From Cryoendolithus antarcticus (Eukaryota; Ascomycota; Dothideomycetes; Cladosporiales; Cladosporiaceae): DNA of 64,000 nucleotides. The stretch's first letter is position 1, and each line of letters starts with the position of its first letter. The stretch lies in NCBI GenBank assembly GCA_002077065.1, contig NAJO01000001.1, forward strand, positions 1 to 64,000. The letters are read 5' to 3'. The notes beneath the pieces were generated by a model. That model saw only the letters and a program-made list of their open reading frames with translations, made no database searches and was not told the origin of the DNA. The position numbers and the translations under genes are program-made. Shown one piece after another: positions 31,172-42,359 of this stretch.

Positions 31172-34100
31172 ATGGCGGGACTTTTGAGCGTTCTGCTGTT
31201 CGCAGGCAGTGCATTTGGGCAAGGTCGGTCTTCACCATGATCGATATACTGCGTACACTGACGTCCTGCAGTCACGATCCCATTCAGCAATACTTCAACG
31301 ACCAGCACACTCTCTGGCTCTTCATCCCCATCCTCGTCTTCTGCAGCAGACCTGGGCAGTATCATCCTGGATGGGCTTGGTGGAGATGACCTTACAACCA
31401 CTTCGGTCGTAACACGACTCACGACGGTCATTGTCAGCAACACCTCTGCTACCACAGGATGGCAGGCGTGTCAAACCAGTCAAGTGTCTTGGAGCGAGCT
31501 ATATACCAGCTTGCGGCAGCCACACTGGGAGACGACGAGCTTTTTGAACACCATCGATAGCACGGTCGTGACCTATAATGTCACGCTCGGGAATGCGGAC
31601 GTGTACACTACCATTGACGGAATCCCACATGTGCGAGCGACACTGACGCCGACTGCTAGTAGTCAGTTCACCGAGTGAGTGCCTCCCTCGCCTATCATCT
31701 GTATTTCATATCGCGTTGCAACGTTGGGAGCGCGATATATTTCCCATCAGCTAACATCATGTCAGCACCTTCATCAATTCCGACTCTACCACACGTACGC
31801 TCAGTAGCTTGGTAGTCAAAGGTAGCGCTGATCCAAGCGGCTCCCCGAACTGTACAATAGACACTGTACAGTGCAGTACGATGTGGCAGACGTACCTTGG
31901 TAGCCTCGGCCTTCCGACTACGATCGTCAATGCTACCGAGCCACTGATCACGCCAGTACCGACAAACAGACCGCGTTGCTCGGTAGGACCTGTGTCGAAG
32001 AGCTGTGGGACCGTGGCACCGGCATCCTGCATCATCTCTGCGAACAAGGTGGACTTATTCTACTGGCCGGCCGTGACCGCTGCTCCGAACGCAACTGGAC
32101 AGTCGAGCAACGGCAGCGCGATAGTGACTGCAGTTTACGGCACTCATACCTTCACCTCGCCATCAGTGTACCTTTTGTTCGACAAGATTCAGGCCATCTC
32201 TACATCAGATCTGGACTTTACATGTACATTCTCTGCGTCTTTGGGTGGCACGACACCTTCTTATGCTGGTGGCGGTGGTACGAGTAGCTATGTTGGCCCA
32301 GCAGTCTCTGCGCTGGTCTCACTTGATCCGTCCAGTCTCTCGAGTCTCGTCCGCGACCTTGGACCTGGCGTCAACACTGCCAGTGTAGTCAGCGAGATCG
32401 CACACGGCGGACCAAGCTACTCGTACTGGCTCAATGCTGTAGCTGGGACGTACAGCCTTTACGATCAGCCATTTGCGACAAGCGTGCTTGCGCAGAAGGT
32501 CGACTTCGCAAACTTCGATGTCCCACGGGCGTCAGCTTACTATATGAACATCAACGTTCCGCCGGGTTGTAACAGACAAGGCGCTCATCCAGAGTGCAGC
32601 ACTATCTTCGATGCTGCGTATAAGGCGCAGCTACTCGTTCCGGACCAAATTCGTACATTGCGACCAGAGTGGGTGACTTGCTCCGACCCGCTCTTTGGTG
32701 CGCTGGACCCGCCCATCGCTTTGTCGGCTGCAGGGACTGTCGAGGGCCCGGGTGCTGGGCCAGGAAAGACAAGCGCTGCGGAGGTGACCTCTGTGCCGAC
32801 TCCGACTGCGTTGCCCGAGCAGGGACCGACAACGAGTGCCGTGCCAGGTTCTGGCGTTGGTACAACGGGACCTGTTGCAACGCCTCTGCCTCAGACGACA
32901 AACCCAGCGACGCCTATACAGCCTATCCAGTCAGACGGAAGTGAGAATACATCCCCGGCCGGCACTGGTGCTGGGTCTCAGCCCGGACCAAGTACCGGAC
33001 AGCCGATCGAGCCAGCTGAGACCTATACGTCTCCTGCTGCAGGCGAGAAAACAAGTGCAGCAAATCAGCCAGCACCAGGAACGCTGCAATCAGGTAGCGG
33101 ACAGACTAGTGCGCTGCAGCCTGCTGAAGGAGCCAATGGCGAGACAACGCAGCCCGTTGGCAGTGGTGCAGCTGGAAATGCCGCTGCAGTACCGGTGTCC
33201 ACCGCCAACATAGTGATCGGATCAGTCACTCTCGCGATCCCAGTCGCTTCGGCCGCGATCTCGGATGCGGATCCGGCTGCCACTGCGCCGGCGCCTAGCA
33301 TTACACTCGCTGGCACGACAGTCCTGTTTTCGGCAGCGCCAAACGGCGTGATCGTTCTTGGTGGTACTACCGTCAGTGCTGGAGGAGCACCGGTGGTCGT
33401 CGGTACCCAGACTATTCAAGTCATCAGCGGCGGTTTTGTTGCGGATGGCACGACCATATCAATCGCCTCAGTAACCTCGCCGCTGGTCACGGCCCCAGCG
33501 AATGACCCTCCATCGATTACTCTCGGCAGCGCGACACTCGGTGCACAAGCAGGTCTCAGTGGCATCGTCGTGGTAGGCGGCACAACTCTCAGCGCAGGTG
33601 GTGCTCCGGTCGTCATTGCTGGTCAGACGATCAATATCGTCCCCAGCGGTATCGTCGCGGACGGCAGGACCATCTCCCTCGGCGCTGCTGGTACCCCATC
33701 TACTGCCGCCACCACCGCCGGCTCCGTCACGGCCGTGACACTCAACAGCGCCGCATTTACCATCTCCTCTGCCTCGGATCCTAGTGCAGCAGTAGTGAAT
33801 GGCGTCACCCTTTCTGCAGGTGGATTAGCGACACGTATCGAAGGTCAGCTGGTCAGTGCGATTTCAGGCGGCGTTGTGATCGACGGACAGACCGTTTCCC
33901 TCGCTGCACAGGCTACGTCAGGAGCAGCAGCGATCTTCACGGCAAATGATGGCCAGGCCGTCACGGCTTCGCAAGGTTCTACCGCAGGTGTGGTCATTGT
34001 CGGCGGTAGTACACTCACCGCTGGAGGAGCCGCTGTCACCATCAGTGGACAGGTGATCAGCGCTGCGTCCAGTGGCATCATCGTAGATGGCTCGACTCCT

Positions 34101-34283
34101 ACTCTCGAGGCTACGGCGTCTTCAGTAACCCTCGCAGCTGGATTACCGACGCCGACAAGCAGCGGTAGCGCAACGGGCGGGAGTCCTGGACCTCCAGCTG
34201 ATACTTCGAGCGGAACACGAGTGCTGAGGCCAGTCTGGCTAGGCTGTATCTTCGCAGTAATCGTAGCACTGGTCTGTACATAA
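31172..34283 (+). CDS. GPI-type cell-surface protein with repeated modules
   Basis: join(31172..31223,31272..31674,31766..34283), 990 residues. Exon 1 encodes only the signal peptide (MAGLLSVLLFAGSAFGQ). The 48-nt intron removes an in-frame stop, and a 91-nt intron (GTGAGT donor, GCTAAC branch) follows. An N-terminal domain (about 18-500) carries Cys residues and N-glycosylation sites. A Pro/Ser/Thr/Gly-rich linker follows. The C-terminal 350 residues hold about four related modules of 70-90 residues, each with a GG(T/S)T(V/L)(S/T)AGG..V core followed by Q.I..(I/A).SG.(V/I).DG.T. The end is Ser/Gly-rich, then a hydrophobic tail (PVWLGCIFAVIVALVCT), as for GPI attachment. Probably a wall or surface protein; ligand unknown. 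Confidence 0.8.
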
Positions 34284-34291
34284 GAACGAAA

Positions 34292-34308
34292 AGTCTGGTC
34301 GCCAGACT
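34292..34308 (+). other. Perfect small hairpin just after the stop codon
   Basis: AGTCTGG-TCG-CCAGACT: a 7-bp perfect stem with a 3-base loop, 8 bases after the stop codon of the surface-protein gene. It could affect 3' end processing or be chance. Confidence 0.35.
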
Positions 34309-34761
34309 CGAGGCAATTTCCTTCTCTTCGACTCTCAAGCTCGTATCGTATATTTTCCTCTCAGATCTGATCTTGTACCATTTGCCTCGCACACTTGCTC
34401 TGATCAGGACCCCGTGATCAGGCAACTCATCAACAACGACCATGTCTGCTGCATCGATCACATGGAGTATTCGAAGAGGCGCATCGTCGACGCCATCGAG
34501 ACATATATACCCGCGGCATGAATTGACGACAGCATTCCGTCGAAACCGATCTACGTTCGAGGTCACAGGATGCCTTGAGTCGTCTGAGCCAACTAGATCA
34601 TATTCAGACGGCCCAGTACGGCAATGTTGTCGTCCCAGAGGGCCAGCCTGGAAGATCAATTGACAGCATTCCGAGAGGACTTCATGCGTTTTTTAATACC
34701 CCGTTCGGAGCGCATTGTATACGAGGTCATCTAGTCCACTTTGAGCGTCCACGAGAGTGCG
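34309..34761. other. Spacer before the satellite array
   Basis: Ordinary composition, with CA and TG present. No convincing gene. Confidence 0.4.
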
Positions 34762-37700
34762 TACATATACCATGTCGGCCCACGAGGGAGGTCACCGTCG
34801 CTGCTTCCGGGGACGAAAGACAGAAATTTTCGAGGTCGGCAAGGTCGACGAGGTCAAATCTAGCCCGTCAAGAGCGTACTTCTTGCTAGGTGAGAGACAA
34901 CTGCCGAGAAATTCAGATCTCATAAAGAACGCTCTCGACGGGCCAAGAGGGAGCTCACCGTCGCCGCTTCCGAGGGCGAAAGACAGAAACTTCCAAAGGT
35001 CGGCGAGGTCGGCGAGGTCAAACTTGGCCCGTCAAGAGCGTACTACTTGCAAGGCGACAGATGCTCATCAAGAAGTCCGGATCCCACAGAGAACGCTCTT
35101 GACGGGCCAAGAGGGAGCTCACCGTCACCGCTTCGGAGGGCCCGGATCTGGCCAGAAAGTCTTCGAGATTGATGAGGTCACACTTGGCCCGTCGGGAGCG
35201 CACTTGTGACAAGCTTCAATTGGATCATTCGCTTACTACGATACCGTAAAGAACGCTCACAACCGATGATAAGGAAGCTCGCTGTCGCCCGCGATAGGTA
35301 AGCTCAACTTCATGATTTTGAGGTCGGCGATGAGGTCAAACGTGAGCCGTTGTGAGCGTACTTCTTTCCGGCTCCGAGCACACCCTTCAATTACTATGGT
35401 GCGATGAAGAACGCTCACAATGGACGATAAAGAAGCTCGCTGTCGTCCGCGATAGGTAGGCTCTACTTCATGATTTTGAGGTCGGCGATGAAGTCAAACA
35501 TGGACCGTTGTGAGCGTACTTCTTCGCAACTCCGAGCAGACCCTTTAGTCACTACGACGCCGTAAAGAACGCTCTCGACGGGTGACATGGAGGGTCGTCG
35601 TCGCTCGTAATAGGTAGGTTCAATTTATAACTTCCGGGACCGGCGATGAGGTCAAACTTGGCCTGTCGAGAGCGTTCTTCTTTTCGGCTCCAAGAAGACC
35701 CTTTAGTCACTACGATACCGTAAAGAACGCTCTTGACGGGTAATAGGGACGCTCGTCGTCGCCCTCGAGGGCTACGCTAGAATGCTAGATTTCCGAGGCC
35801 GATAACGATAAGCCATACGTACTCCGTCGAGAGCGTTCTTTATTCGAGGACCGAGTGTGCTTATCGTTGTCTCGTTGGCCGTAAAGAACGCTCTCGACGG
35901 ATTAAGGTAACGCTCGTCGTCGCCTCCGAGAGTAGGGTCTAGTTTAGGACCTTTTCCGTCCGATCGACGTTAATATAGACATACTCCGTCGAGAGCGTAC
36001 TCTTTATAAGGTCTAAGCCTACAATATATATGGTAGGACTCCGCGGAGTACACTCTTAAAGGGTAAGAAGGTAACCTCGTCGTCGCCTTCGAGGGAAATT
36101 TTATATAAACGGAGATTTCGAGGGCGACGACGGTAGGTTTTAATCCTTCGAGAGCGTACTTTTCGTAAGGCTAGAGTATATAGTCTATAGAGTACGAAGC
36201 CGGGTAGAACGCTCTCGACGGACTATCCTACCTTATCGTCGCTTTCGAGACGTAGCTCGGAAAGTCGAGAGTTCGAATTTTGTCGACGACGACGATAGTA
36301 AGTCCGTTAAGAGCGTTCTTTCCGGGAGATCTAAGTATATCATCTAAAATATGGAAACCCGAAAAGAACGCTCTCGAAGAGCTAGAAGATACCTTATCGC
36401 CGCCCTCGAGGTATCGCTCTTAAGTATAGAATTCGGAAAGCGACGACGACGAGGTAAGTACTCCGTCGAGAGCGTTCTCCTCGCGAGGCTCGTATATACC
36501 CTTGTTAGCGTCCGAAACCGAAGAGAACGCTCCCGAAGAGTAAAGGGGCCTCTCGTCGTCGCTCTCGAGTAATAGCTCGTAAAGACGGAAGTCGAAAAAC
36601 AACGACGACGAGGTAAGTACTCCATCGAGAGCGTACTCCTCGCGAGGCTCGTATATACCCTTTTCTCCGTCGAAAGCCGAAGAGAACGCTCTCGAAGAGT
36701 AAGAAGGGCACTTCTTATCGCTCTCGAGACGTAGCCTAAGAAGGTCCTTTCCCTAGGTACGGCGACGACGACGTATAGCTCCTTCGGGAGCGGACTTTCC
36801 TCGAGGACCGATAGAATCGTATACTTTTTCGAGATTCGAAGGGTCCGCTCTCGACGGCCTATCGAGTACCTCGCCGTCGCCTTCGAGGCAAACTTAACTC
36901 ACGGGAGCTCCCGAGGACGACGGCGAGGCCGGACGAGTACCTTTGAGAGCGTTCTTCGTACGAGGATTGGACTTGCTTTCTCCTCGACAGATTCGCGTAG
37001 AGTACGCTCTCGAAGGCTTAATAGAGCGTATAAAATCGGCCTTAAGCGGAAATCTAAGTCTTGATTTTTCGAGAGCGACGGTGAGGCCAAATCGCACCCT
37101 TCGAGAGCGTACTCTTTTCGAGGACGAACAGCACCTGTTAATAGTCAGTTCCGTGCATAGAACGCTCTCAAAGACCAAACAGCGAGCGAAGTAACATCGT
37201 CGTCGGGAAAATCTCATCGGAAATCTCCGAGGGCGACGGCGATGCGAACTCGCACCCTCTAAGAGCGTTCTTCTTCCGGAGTCGAAGAGCCTGTACTAAC
37301 AGTCAATTCTGTGCATAGAACGCTCTCAAAGACCAAACAGGGAGCAAACGATTATCGTTGTCTAGAAACTCTCACCGGAAGCCCCCGAGGGCGACAACGA
37401 GGCCAAATCGTGCCCGTCGAGAGCGTGCTCCTTTCGATCGTAAATACTACCTTCAGATTGTCAGTTCTGCGACTACAACGCTCTCAAAGACCTAACAGGG
37501 AGCGAAGTATACTCGTCGAAGGGAAAATTTATGGATCTCCCCCCGAGGGCGACGACATGTCGGCGACACGTCCTTCGAGAGCGAACTTTGGCCGAGGACT
37601 GAGTCCATACTCAGTTTATCAGACCGGCGCAGACTACACTCCTAAACAATGAAGGGCAATCGGAGTGTCATCGTCGTAGGGAGGCGCCCGAAGACTCCCG

Positions 37701-37880
37701 AAGGCGGCGACGGCGAGGCCGCATGGGTACCTTCGAGAGCGGACTCTATTTGGGAACGAAGAGTATCCAGTCTCGTTCAGGTTCGCACTGAATGCGCTCT
37801 CGACGGCGTGCGGCTTCCGAATATGCTGCTCATCGAGTCCTCGCGAAGCTTACTCGACTTCAGCTGCGACGATTAGGCTA
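34762..37880. repeat. Satellite array of about 20 units, period 158-159 bp, each with inverted arms
   Basis: The left-arm motif GAACGCTCTCGACGGGCC or a diverged form starts near 34762 (degenerate), then at 34927, 35091, 35251, 35409, 35567, 35725, 35886, 36048, 36207, 36366, 36525, 36684, 36843, 37002, 37160, 37318, 37476, 37634 and 37792. Most steps are 158 or 159 bp; the extremes are 158 and 165. In each unit a reverse-complement arm (GGCCCGTCAAGAGCGTAC or similar) lies about 100 bp after the left arm, followed by a spacer of about 40-50 bp. In the second unit the arms (34927-34947 and its mate ending at 35043) match at about 19 of 21 positions. All units point the same way. Frames inside are periodic artefacts, not genes. 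Confidence 0.9.
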
Positions 37881-38040
37881 AAGAACGAGCTTTGAACGAT
37901 TCGAGATCCTCTAGGTAGCTCATAGCATCTATAGTCTTGTTTAGCATACAGTATTCTGTGTCCTCGGCCTCTGTAGCACATGACCCGCTGTAGTCGTGAT
38001 ACTGATCTCCAAGTGGCAGCCAGCGACATTAGATCTCCAG

Positions 38041-38982
38041 CTACTGCTTCTCAGCCACAGCAGCATCGTAGTCAATCTGCTCACAACCTACAACCCTCAG
38101 CTTCAACAGCTCGCCCTTCAAGATCCTCTCCTTCTCTGCAGCGACCTTCTCCATATCCCAATTCGCGCTCACGAACCTCCCGCCTAGCCACCTTCCCTCA
38201 GCACTCAACCAGACTGCTACCCCACCAGCAAGCTCAGGACTATCCTGCAGCGTATCGAACAGCTCCTTCGGCAAGACGCCGGCCATCTCGGTCTGCACGC
38301 CGCCGGGATGCATCGGGATGGCAGTGATGCGAGGGATCGTGGAAGGGGACGCAGCGTGCGCACCAGCGTTCTCAGAGTCAATATACTCGGTGAAGTTATT
38401 CATGGCCGCTTTGCTGTTTGCGTAGGCTGAGATGCCTGGAAGGTAGGCGTAGGAGCCTACGGAGGAGACGTTGACGATCAGGCCTTCTTTGGGTAGGGCA
38501 TTGGACGTGAGAGCGGTCATGTAAGCGTGGCACATGTTGATCGTCCCGCGCATGTTGATTTCCTGCACCTCCCACCACTGCGAGGGAGTCTGCTGAGCGA
38601 AGGGGAGCCAGGTGCCGGAGATGGCGGCATTGTTGACGAGGATGTCTGGTGGACTGCCGAATTCGGACTGCACTTTGGCGAAGAGGGAGGAGACAACAGC
38701 TTCCTTGCTGATGTCTGTGTTTGGCACGATGAGGACTTTGGTATCCGGAGCAACGGCCAGGACGGCTTCTTGCGTTTCTTCGAGGATACCCGTGCGACGA
38801 CCCACAAGAGTCAAATGGGAGGCACCAGCCAGGGCAAAGGCGGTAGCATAGCCTCGTCCGATCAAGCCTCCTGCCCCAGAGACGAGGACAGACTTGCCAT
38901 TCGCTGTGCCAGAGAGGCGACCATGTGGATCAATGAAGGGTGTGATCTTGTGGACGTTCGACTCGAAGATTTCTTTCGCCAT
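38041..38982 (-). CDS. Short-chain dehydrogenase/reductase
   Basis: 313 residues from the ATG at 38982 (A at -3), no intron. The cofactor loop reads SGAGGLIGRG, followed by NNAA and the catalytic YANSK with Ser residues in NVSSVGSYAY upstream. VGRRTG after beta 2 suggests NADP(H). Residues near the C-terminus (HPGGVQTEM) match the usual SDR PG motif. Substrate unknown. It lies directly beside the satellite array, which ends about 160 bp past its stop codon. Confidence 0.88.
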   Translation of the reverse strand: MAKEIFESNVHKITPFIDPHGRLSGTANGKSVLVSGAGGLIGRGYATAFALAGASHLTLVGRRTGILEETQEAVLAVAPDTKVLIVPNTDISKEAVVSSLFAKVQSEFGSPPDILVNNAAISGTWLPFAQQTPSQWWEVQEINMRGTINMCHAYMTALTSNALPKEGLIVNVSSVGSYAYLPGISAYANSKAAMNNFTEYIDSENAGAHAASPSTIPRITAIPMHPGGVQTEMAGVLPKELFDTLQDSPELAGGVAVWLSAEGRWLGGRFVSANWDMEKVAAEKERILKGELLKLRVVGCEQIDYDAAVAEKQ

Positions 38983-39520
38983 GCTCGCCAACTTTAGCCA
39001 CGATGCAGAGTAAGTCAAGTCTCATCGAACATGGACGTGCCTTGAGCCCAGGTACTTGTAGCTTGGGTTGCTTGGGAGCGACATGTGCTTAAGCGGGTCC
39101 TTCATCGAACTTCGCATTCGCTATTAAGACCAATTGCTCAATCCGGCTGTTTGTCGTATGTCCGCGCGTATGTCCGCGTAGATCTTGGCGAGCTGATCAG
39201 CTCGTGGTAACGCTGGGAGACCACTCGCTACACTCAGCCAGATTGACGACCCTGGAGCAAGCTCCTTCGCGAGCGATGAAGCGAGACCGAGTGCCAAGTC
39301 CGGATCCGCATGTTTGCGGGAAGCAATGGACACACAAGACCTGGAGATGGATGACGGTGAATGTGGCTTAGGTTAGGAAACATGAAGTGTTCCAGAGCAG
39401 AGCAGAGCAACGAAGTAAGAAACTCTGAACTTACCACACCGTATTCTCAGAACCAGAACTGTTATGCCCTTGCCTTCGTATCGAGCACTCACATGTCTCA
39501 CCTTCTATGGACATGACTCA
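38983..39520. other. Intergenic region with one weak small frame
   Basis: 538 bases. A 69-codon frame at 39124-39333 on the minus strand (MSIASRKHADPDLALGLA...) is open but lacks family resemblance or splice support. I see nothing convincing. Confidence 0.35.
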
Positions 39521-40607
39521 TCAGAACACCTTCCCGTTCTCCAATTTCTGCACAGCGCTCTTCACAATCTCATCCAGCTTGCCTTCCTCCAAGCCTAATA
39601 CCTCCCTGTCTTCCTTCGCCTTCTTCTCGTAGTTCCCACCCTTACCCTCACCGAGGTAATAGGCGTATGTCAACATCGCGCCAGCCCTCATGTCGCCCTT
39701 CGCAATCTTCTCCCTGTTTGTGGCGATGCTCTCCTCGATTGTGCTTTCCTCGATCTGCCAGTCGTCTTTGGTAGTGGACGTCGCTTTCTGGAGCGATGCG
39801 AAGAGCGAAGTCTGGGAGATGAGGCAAGAGGAAATGTAGACGAAGTTGTTCGCGTAGTGGGAGAGGGAGGCGCGAGGATTCGAACTGGTGGTGATTGGCA
39901 GGGAGAGGAGGCGTGCTATACCCAGTCCGGCTTGGGTGAGAGTTGTGCTGTTGAACGGCGCAGAGTCGGTGTAAATCGTGGCTTTGCGGTTCTTGATGTC
40001 GAAGCCGAAGAGGCCGCGTTGTAAGGACTAGTAATCTGCCAGTCATGTTGCCGCTCTGTCTGATAGCAGTGAACGTCAGGAACTTACAAACTCCAGCCAC
40101 GGATTTGTGGCAATCCCCACCCACTTCAATCCCTCATACTTCTCACTCAGCTCCTCGATCTGCTTCCTCGCCGCGACCTTCGGCTGGAACATTGGCACTG
40201 CACTCATCATTGCATCGTTCTTGCCATCTCCGGCGTACTCGGTGGGGAAGATCCACTTCACGCCCGCTTCGGCGGCGGCTTCGATCAGCTTCGTCTGGTC
40301 GGCCATGGCCATGAAGTTCATGGCGAAAAGGACTGCATCCTGGCCCGTGAAGACCGAGGAGATGAATGCGGCATCTGTGTAAGATCCGCGCTTCACAGTG
40401 AGGGAGGCATGCGAGGGGAATGTTGTCGTCGAGCCCTCGCGTGAGAGCACTGTGATCTCGAAGGTGTCGGTGGCGAGGAGGTGGCTCAGAGTGGAGGAGC
40501 CGACATTACCGCCGGCCTGAGAGACTTGTCAGTGGAGATATTGTCGAGAGGGGTGCTGGGGTCCTTACGCCGACAATGACGATCTTCTCAAGCTTGTTGT
40601 CCGACAT
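39521..40607 (-). CDS. NmrA-like / isoflavone-reductase-like NAD(P)-binding protein
   Basis: complement(join(39521..40027,40088..40516,40569..40607)), 324 residues. Exon 1 has 13 codons. Introns are 52 nt (GTAAGG donor, CACTGAC branch) and 60 nt (GTAAGT donor, TAG acceptor); joins give KIVIVG|AGGNVGSS and NPWLEF|SLQRGLFGFD. The Rossmann motif GAGGNVGSS is at the N-terminus. VLSREGS, ADQTKLIEAAAEAGVKWIFPTEY and GIATNPWLEF are typical of the isoflavone-reductase-like branch of atypical SDRs. Such proteins are reductases or redox sensors; the substrate is not deducible. Confidence 0.88.
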
Positions 40608-41051
40608 AGTTGCTGCTGGTCAGTGCTGCGATGAGAGGACTTGACGATAACGCGCCAAACGGAACAGAAAAAGATATAAGCAATACTTGTACTTCTCACC
40701 TACACGATCCACTGCCGGACATGGAGTTCCGCCGGCGGAGGCGTATGTCTGGAGTTGTCCCGACGATCGCATCTTTGGTTTCTCAACGATGGCTCATCGC
40801 GAGCAGTGCGGACCATGCATGTACGTGCCGGGCACGTCATCTGCCAGTGGGAAGTTTTGCAATGGATTGACGCAATAGTTCAAGGAACGGCGGAGGAAGG
40901 AGGTCCATTTATGGTAGGGCGCTGAAGTGATGCCTGAGGCAATAATTTAGAAGCTACCACAAAGACAGGCTCTACGACTCTCTTGCGTTCATTGAGCAAT
41001 TGTTGGCACTCCAATCTGCCGCACTTCCTCCCAAGTCGATGCATCTGAGTC
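40608..41051. other. Intergenic region
   Basis: 444 bases between the NmrA-like gene start and the 3' end of the first small membrane protein gene. No gene-like content. Confidence 0.4.
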
Positions 41052-41492
41052 CTATAGAGCTTCGAGTACCATATCATCTTCACCGCCGACCAGCCTCGTA
41101 TCACACTCCACGAAACGAACGCCAGCATCTCCTCGCACAGCTTCCAAAGCCATAGCATTCAGCTCGTCCGCACGATAGTAAAGGCCATGTAGATCTGTCT
41201 CGCGGAATTCATGGCCAATCTTTGAGTCGAGATCAACTTTCGTCCGCATCTTCTGCTTATGCGTTCCGAGGGAATAGCCCTGGTCAAGGTAGACCCAGTA
41301 TTTTCCTTCATTCACATAGGGCGAGTCGCAGAGGCTAAGAGGCGCTTGGTATGGAGTGTCGAGGTGAGTGTGATGCTGTCGAGCCCTTCGCCAGAGTGAG
41401 TACATTCTTGAGCTTTGCGAGGTGGCTGCAACTGAGATTGTCAGAACTACGCAAGCAACGATTGTGATGCGTAGCAGCTGCTGGCGCGACAT
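41052..41492 (-). CDS. Small membrane-anchored I9-like protein, copy 1
   Basis: 146 residues from the ATG at 41492; the frame upstream starts only with GTG. An N-terminal anchor (LLRITIVACVVLTISVAAT) precedes a short linker with PLSLC and then a domain of about 75 residues: YWVYLDQGYSLGTHKQKM, HGLYYRADELN, ALEAVRGDAGVRFVECD. The order (Y.V.L..G..L..HK, then a GLY strand, then AL.A.R.D..V.FVE.D) is that of inhibitor-I9/subtilisin-propeptide domains. No peptidase domain follows. Copies 2 and 3 lie next to it on the same strand. Two cysteines, one before the domain and one in its last strand, occur in all three. Confidence 0.65.
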   Translation of the reverse strand: MSRQQLLRITIVACVVLTISVAATSQSSRMYSLWRRARQHHTHLDTPYQAPLSLCDSPYVNEGKYWVYLDQGYSLGTHKQKMRTKVDLDSKIGHEFRETDLHGLYYRADELNAMALEAVRGDAGVRFVECDTRLVGGEDDMVLEAL

Positions 41493-41587
41493 GCCGGAAT
41501 GCGGTGTACGCTGCACTTAGTAAGGTATATGTTTGGCGGTTCAGAGTTGCATATGGAAGACGATCATGGTTCATGCCTCGTATAAAG

Positions 41588-41597
41588 GCAACGTGGC
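41588..41597 (-). promoter_or_regulatory. Shared upstream motif, copy 1
   Basis: GCAACGTGGC on the plus strand (GCCACGTTGC towards the gene), about 95 bp before the ATG of copy 1. The same ten bases precede copies 2 and 3. Confidence 0.45.
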
Positions 41598-41629
41598 AAT
41601 ATCGGTGAGGCAACACATTGTGCATACAG

Positions 41630-42178
41630 CTAAGCGCACCACAACCACCCACAGATCTGTATGGCCGATGGGATCATCGTCTCCCTACTCCTCGCCGCCT
41701 CCTCATACATCACAGCTTGCTTCTCAATTTCGGCCTCCGTCATCTCGACCAATTCAAACGTCTCGCCCCAGTTCGCTTGCATCAATCGGTCACACTCGAC
41801 TACCATGTCGACCAGGAAATCCCTCCGGACAGCTTCCAAAGCTGCATCGTTGATGTTGTTCGCATTGCAGTACAGACCGCCGGACGTGACGGACGTGACA
41901 TTCAGATCCAGGCCCACGGTGTTGTAGATGTTGGCTTTGTGCTCCTCGAGCGAAGCGCCAGGGTGAAGGAACATGTAGTAGCTCTCAGGTACCCGGTCTC
42001 CTGTGCCACAAGACACTAGAGTCGCTCGATAGAGTGGAATGATTGATGTAGGGTAGTGAAGTGCTCTGCGACAGAATAGGTTCAGGGTGTCTTTGTGCTT
42101 GATGTAGAGAACGGCGAGCAGGAAGAGCGTCAGGGTAATGAGGATATTGGCGTTTTGCCGCCGGAATGATCGAGGCAT
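41630..42178 (-). CDS. Small membrane-anchored I9-like protein, copy 2
   Basis: 182 residues from the ATG at 42178 (MPRSFRRQ). A basic N-terminus and one hydrophobic segment (ILITLTLFLLAVLYI) followed by KHKD predict a type II anchor. The linker shares RRALHYPTS..P.Y.A.LV.C with copy 3. The domain reads YYMFLHPGASLEEHKANI, then GLYCNANNIN, DAALEAVRRD and VVECD. The C-terminus adds an acidic helix (MTEAEIEKQAVMYEEAARSRETM) that copy 3 also has and copy 1 lacks. Function unknown; an inhibitor or chaperone role on peptidases is inference from the fold resemblance. Confidence 0.68.
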   Translation of the reverse strand: MPRSFRRQNANILITLTLFLLAVLYIKHKDTLNLFCRRALHYPTSIIPLYRATLVSCGTGDRVPESYYMFLHPGASLEEHKANIYNTVGLDLNVTSVTSGGLYCNANNINDAALEAVRRDFLVDMVVECDRLMQANWGETFELVEMTEAEIEKQAVMYEEAARSRETMIPSAIQICGWLWCA

Positions 42179-42285
42179 GCTGAAGCCTCGTGAGCATATC
42201 TTCGTTGACAGTGGCTTTACCTTGCGTTGCACATCGTTCGGATACAGAAGCCCTGTGAGATGCGGATACCGTGGCCGGCCTGAGT

Positions 42286-42295
42286 GCAACGTGGC
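42286..42295 (-). promoter_or_regulatory. Shared upstream motif, copy 2
   Basis: GCAACGTGGC (plus strand) about 108 bp before the ATG of copy 2. ACCGTGGCC starts 18 bp further left (42268); the same pair with the same spacing stands before copy 3. Confidence 0.5.
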
Positions 42296-42359
42296 TCATT
42301 GGAAGACCGCACTCAATAATACGATTGCAAGGGCACAAATGTAATCAAGTCTACCACGA

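Noticed and set aside
36344..37652. Open frames of 60-113 codons within the satellite
   Set aside because: They recur with the repeat period and consist of Arg/Ser/Leu-rich words from the arms; not coding.
34762..37880. CRISPR-like array
   Set aside because: The genome is eukaryotic, units are 158-159 bp, arms are inverted and spacers are related to one another.
39124..39437. Small minus-strand frames upstream of the SDR gene
   Set aside because: Two overlapping short frames without clear ATG context, splice sites or recognisable content.
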